IMG/VR virus record: IMGVR_UViG_3300036800_000523
Coordinates: 1 to 41,184 of that record
Length of the DNA: 41,184 bases
DNA from: a virus
Direction: 5' to 3' (one strand)
Under the pieces are notes generated by a model. It saw only the letters and a program-made list of their open reading frames with translations, did no database searches and was not told where the DNA came from. The first letter of the stretch is position 1. Every line of letters begins with the position of its first letter. Made by a program: the position numbers and the translations under genes. Positions 39,699 through 41,184 of the stretch are shown here, one piece after another.

Positions 39699-40516
39699 TT
39701 GCCCCTCCCCTTTGCCGCTCGGGCCGTCGATCGCCCCGTGGAAGCCAAGCCCGGGCCGCTGGCGTGGCCGTTGCCGGTGTGCTTCAACTCGACGCGCAAC
39801 GCCCCGCCCCTGCCCGTCAGCACCGCCTCCGGCGCGCCGTTGAAACAGTGCAGGGGGTTGTTCTGGCTCTTGTGGCACGCGGCGACGTCGGCCGCGATCA
39901 CCCAGGGCGCGGGGTGGAGCGTGCCCGCCGGCTCGCCCGGTGCCGGGAGGATGGTGGCCCCGCTGTCGTCGTGGCGCGCGAGCGAGCGGAGGTAGATCTT
40001 CACGCCCGGCTTCTCGTGCGGGTGGCACCAGCGTTTTTCACTGCCGCCGTCCTTGGTCACGTGGCTGTCGTCCACCACCCAGCCCCGTTCGCCCAGCACG
40101 TCGAGCACCACCTTCTTGAGGTTGTCCAGGTCGGGCTTTTCGTGGCGGTACCCGCCGTAGGTGGCGAGCGCCGGCCACTTGTTGGTGTCGAGCGGGAGGG
40201 ACCAGCGGAACTCGAACCGCGCGACGATGCCGAAGCGCGGGTTGAGCGGCACCAGCTCCGAGCGTTCGGGGATGCGGTCCAGGTACCAGCGGCGCGCGAG
40301 CTGGAGCTTGGGCGAGTCCACCAGGCACTGACGGCCGGCGCGGAACGCGATGGTCTTGTCGTGGTGCGTGGCGGTCGGCGGCTCGCCGACCAGGTGGAAC
40401 ATCACGTACCCGTCGAGCGCGGGCTTGAGCTTGCGGCGCACGCGGCCGCTGGCCAGCTTGTGGATGCCGGCCGACGCCAGCACTTCCTTCGAGAGCATGC
40501 GTGGGTTGAGGCCCAT
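39695..40516 (-). CDS. rusA: RusA-family Holliday junction resolvase with long C-terminal extension
   Basis: A 273-residue protein; the ATG at 40516 shares one base with the preceding TGA (TGATG), with a G-rich ribosome site. The core has EKPDLDNLKKVVLDVLGERG followed by VVDDSHVTKDGG, the conserved Asp set and DD motif of RusA, and ends with GVKIYLRSL. RusA dimers cut four-way junctions; in phages they clear branched DNA before packaging. RusA proteins are usually about 120-140 residues, but here about 95 extra residues follow (HPAPWVIAADVAACHKSQNN and a Gly/Ser/Arg tail), of unknown role. Confidence 0.8.
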   Translation of the reverse strand: MGLNPRMLSKEVLASAGIHKLASGRVRRKLKPALDGYVMFHLVGEPPTATHHDKTIAFRAGRQCLVDSPKLQLARRWYLDRIPERSELVPLNPRFGIVARFEFRWSLPLDTNKWPALATYGGYRHEKPDLDNLKKVVLDVLGERGWVVDDSHVTKDGGSEKRWCHPHEKPGVKIYLRSLARHDDSGATILPAPGEPAGTLHPAPWVIAADVAACHKSQNNPLHCFNGAPEAVLTGRGGALRVELKHTGNGHASGPGLASTGRSTARAAKGRGK

Positions 40517-41184
40517 CAGGCGTCCCCCCGTTTGCGTGCGATGATCGCCTTCACGCGCGCCACCGCCTGCCGCAATCCTTCCTGCGTCTCGTCGGGGAGT
40601 GCTTCGACGGCCTGCGCCGGCAGCGCCTGCGGGCGCAGCTTCGTGTCGAAGGCCAGCACCGCCGCGCAGTAAACGCAGACGGTCACATCGCCCTCCCGGG
40701 GCGGCTCGGGTTGCTTGGCATCGACCGGCGACGCGCCGTCGAGCTGGCCGCGGCACATCGGGCACCGCAGCTCGTCGCCACCGATCTTGTGCCGCGGGGC
40801 GGGCGCGCGGCCCCACATCTCCGCGCCGGTGAAGCGTTCGGTGTCGAGCGTGCCCGACGTGACGCGGTAGCCGCGCGCCATGAGCAGCCCGCGAATCTTC
40901 TCGAACTCGCGCGAGCGGAACACGGTGTGGGGAATGGCGTCGGGATCGAAGCGGAAGCGCCCGACGATCTTCCACACGCCGGCCATGTGCGTCGCGCAGA
41001 CGACGACGGTTTCGCACAGCTCGGGCAGCACGTCGTCGGCGTCGATCTCCGGCTCCGGGCGCGCGAAGTAGTCGGCGATGGGATCACGGTCCGGTGCCGG
41101 GGCTCCGTCCAGGAGCCCTTTCTTGGGCTCCTGTTTCTGCTCGCGCAAATGCCTCTCGATCGACGGGTCGCGTTCTCTTCCCAT
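40516..41184 (-). CDS. Hypothetical zinc-ribbon protein at the window edge
   Basis: 222 residues seen; the ATG is the last codon of the window, so the start may be real or the gene may extend beyond it. Residues 1-60 are charged. The middle is alpha/beta (ETVVVCATHMAGVWKIVGRF). A zinc ribbon is formed by CPMCRGQL and VTVCVYCAAVL about 30 residues apart. The end is a basic helix. Unrecognised; probably a nucleic-acid-related early protein. Confidence 0.6.
   Translation of the reverse strand: MGRERDPSIERHLREQKQEPKKGLLDGAPAPDRDPIADYFARPEPEIDADDVLPELCETVVVCATHMAGVWKIVGRFRFDPDAIPHTVFRSREFEKIRGLLMARGYRVTSGTLDTERFTGAEMWGRAPAPRHKIGGDELRCPMCRGQLDGASPVDAKQPEPPREGDVTVCVYCAAVLAFDTKLRPQALPAQAVEALPDETQEGLRQAVARVKAIIARKRGDA

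Noticed and set aside
1-41184. tRNA genes, CRISPR arrays, insertion sequences, integrase or att sites
   Set aside because: I looked for cloverleaf-like segments, regularly spaced repeats, transposase motifs and integrase signatures and saw none I could support.

Overview
The window is a 41 kb, very GC-rich stretch of a tailed double-stranded DNA phage or prophage. Third codon positions are almost all G or C. A large terminase, portal, scaffold, major capsid protein, a T7 gp11-like adaptor, a gp12-like nozzle and tail-fibre genes are present, with no tape measure, sheath or tail-tube genes, so a short-tailed (podovirus-type) virion is the best reading. I see no DNA polymerase, primase, integrase or convincing endolysin. 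The window may therefore be partial, or the phage may lean on its host. The host cannot be named from the sequence.

Layout. Nearly everything is on the minus strand, so read right to left. (1) 41184-33826 holds short, tightly overlapping early-type genes: zinc-ribbon proteins, a RusA-type resolvase, a DUF6166 protein, many unknowns, and an Acb2-like cyclic-nucleotide sponge expected to counter CBASS-type immunity. (2) 33825-33309 is a control region. It has an AT-rich island with palindromes, a cluster of ACTTCCA repeats, and one small plus-strand gene. (3) 33308-27697 carries a basic segment, a small membrane protein, a small-terminase-like HTH protein, unknown genes, a phage sigma factor and the large terminase. 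(4) 27558-14094 is the virion module: portal, scaffold, capsid, adaptor, nozzle, fibre genes and internal proteins. It is interrupted by a two-gene plus-strand island (24851-25768). (5) 14090-2250 is one 3,946-codon frame for a giant polyvalent protein with J-domain, ParB-like, N6-methyltransferase, SNF2-type helicase, metallopeptidase and large C-terminal regions. (6) The leftward transcription unit ends at a strong terminator at 641-679. A ribbon-helix-helix gene and a divergent membrane-protein gene lie beyond it.

How it works together (inference). The early block blunts host defence and prepares DNA ends and junctions. The sigma factor then redirects host RNA polymerase to late transcription. 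The giant protein is probably packaged and ejected with the genome to modify, unwind and protect incoming DNA.

Oddities worth following: a 128-codon gene, with far better coding character than the host frame, nested inside the giant frame; two similar frame exchanges elsewhere (29.7-30.2 kb and 32.5-33.3 kb); dispersed short perfect palindromes, some inside genes; and a candidate plus-strand small RNA between terminase and portal.
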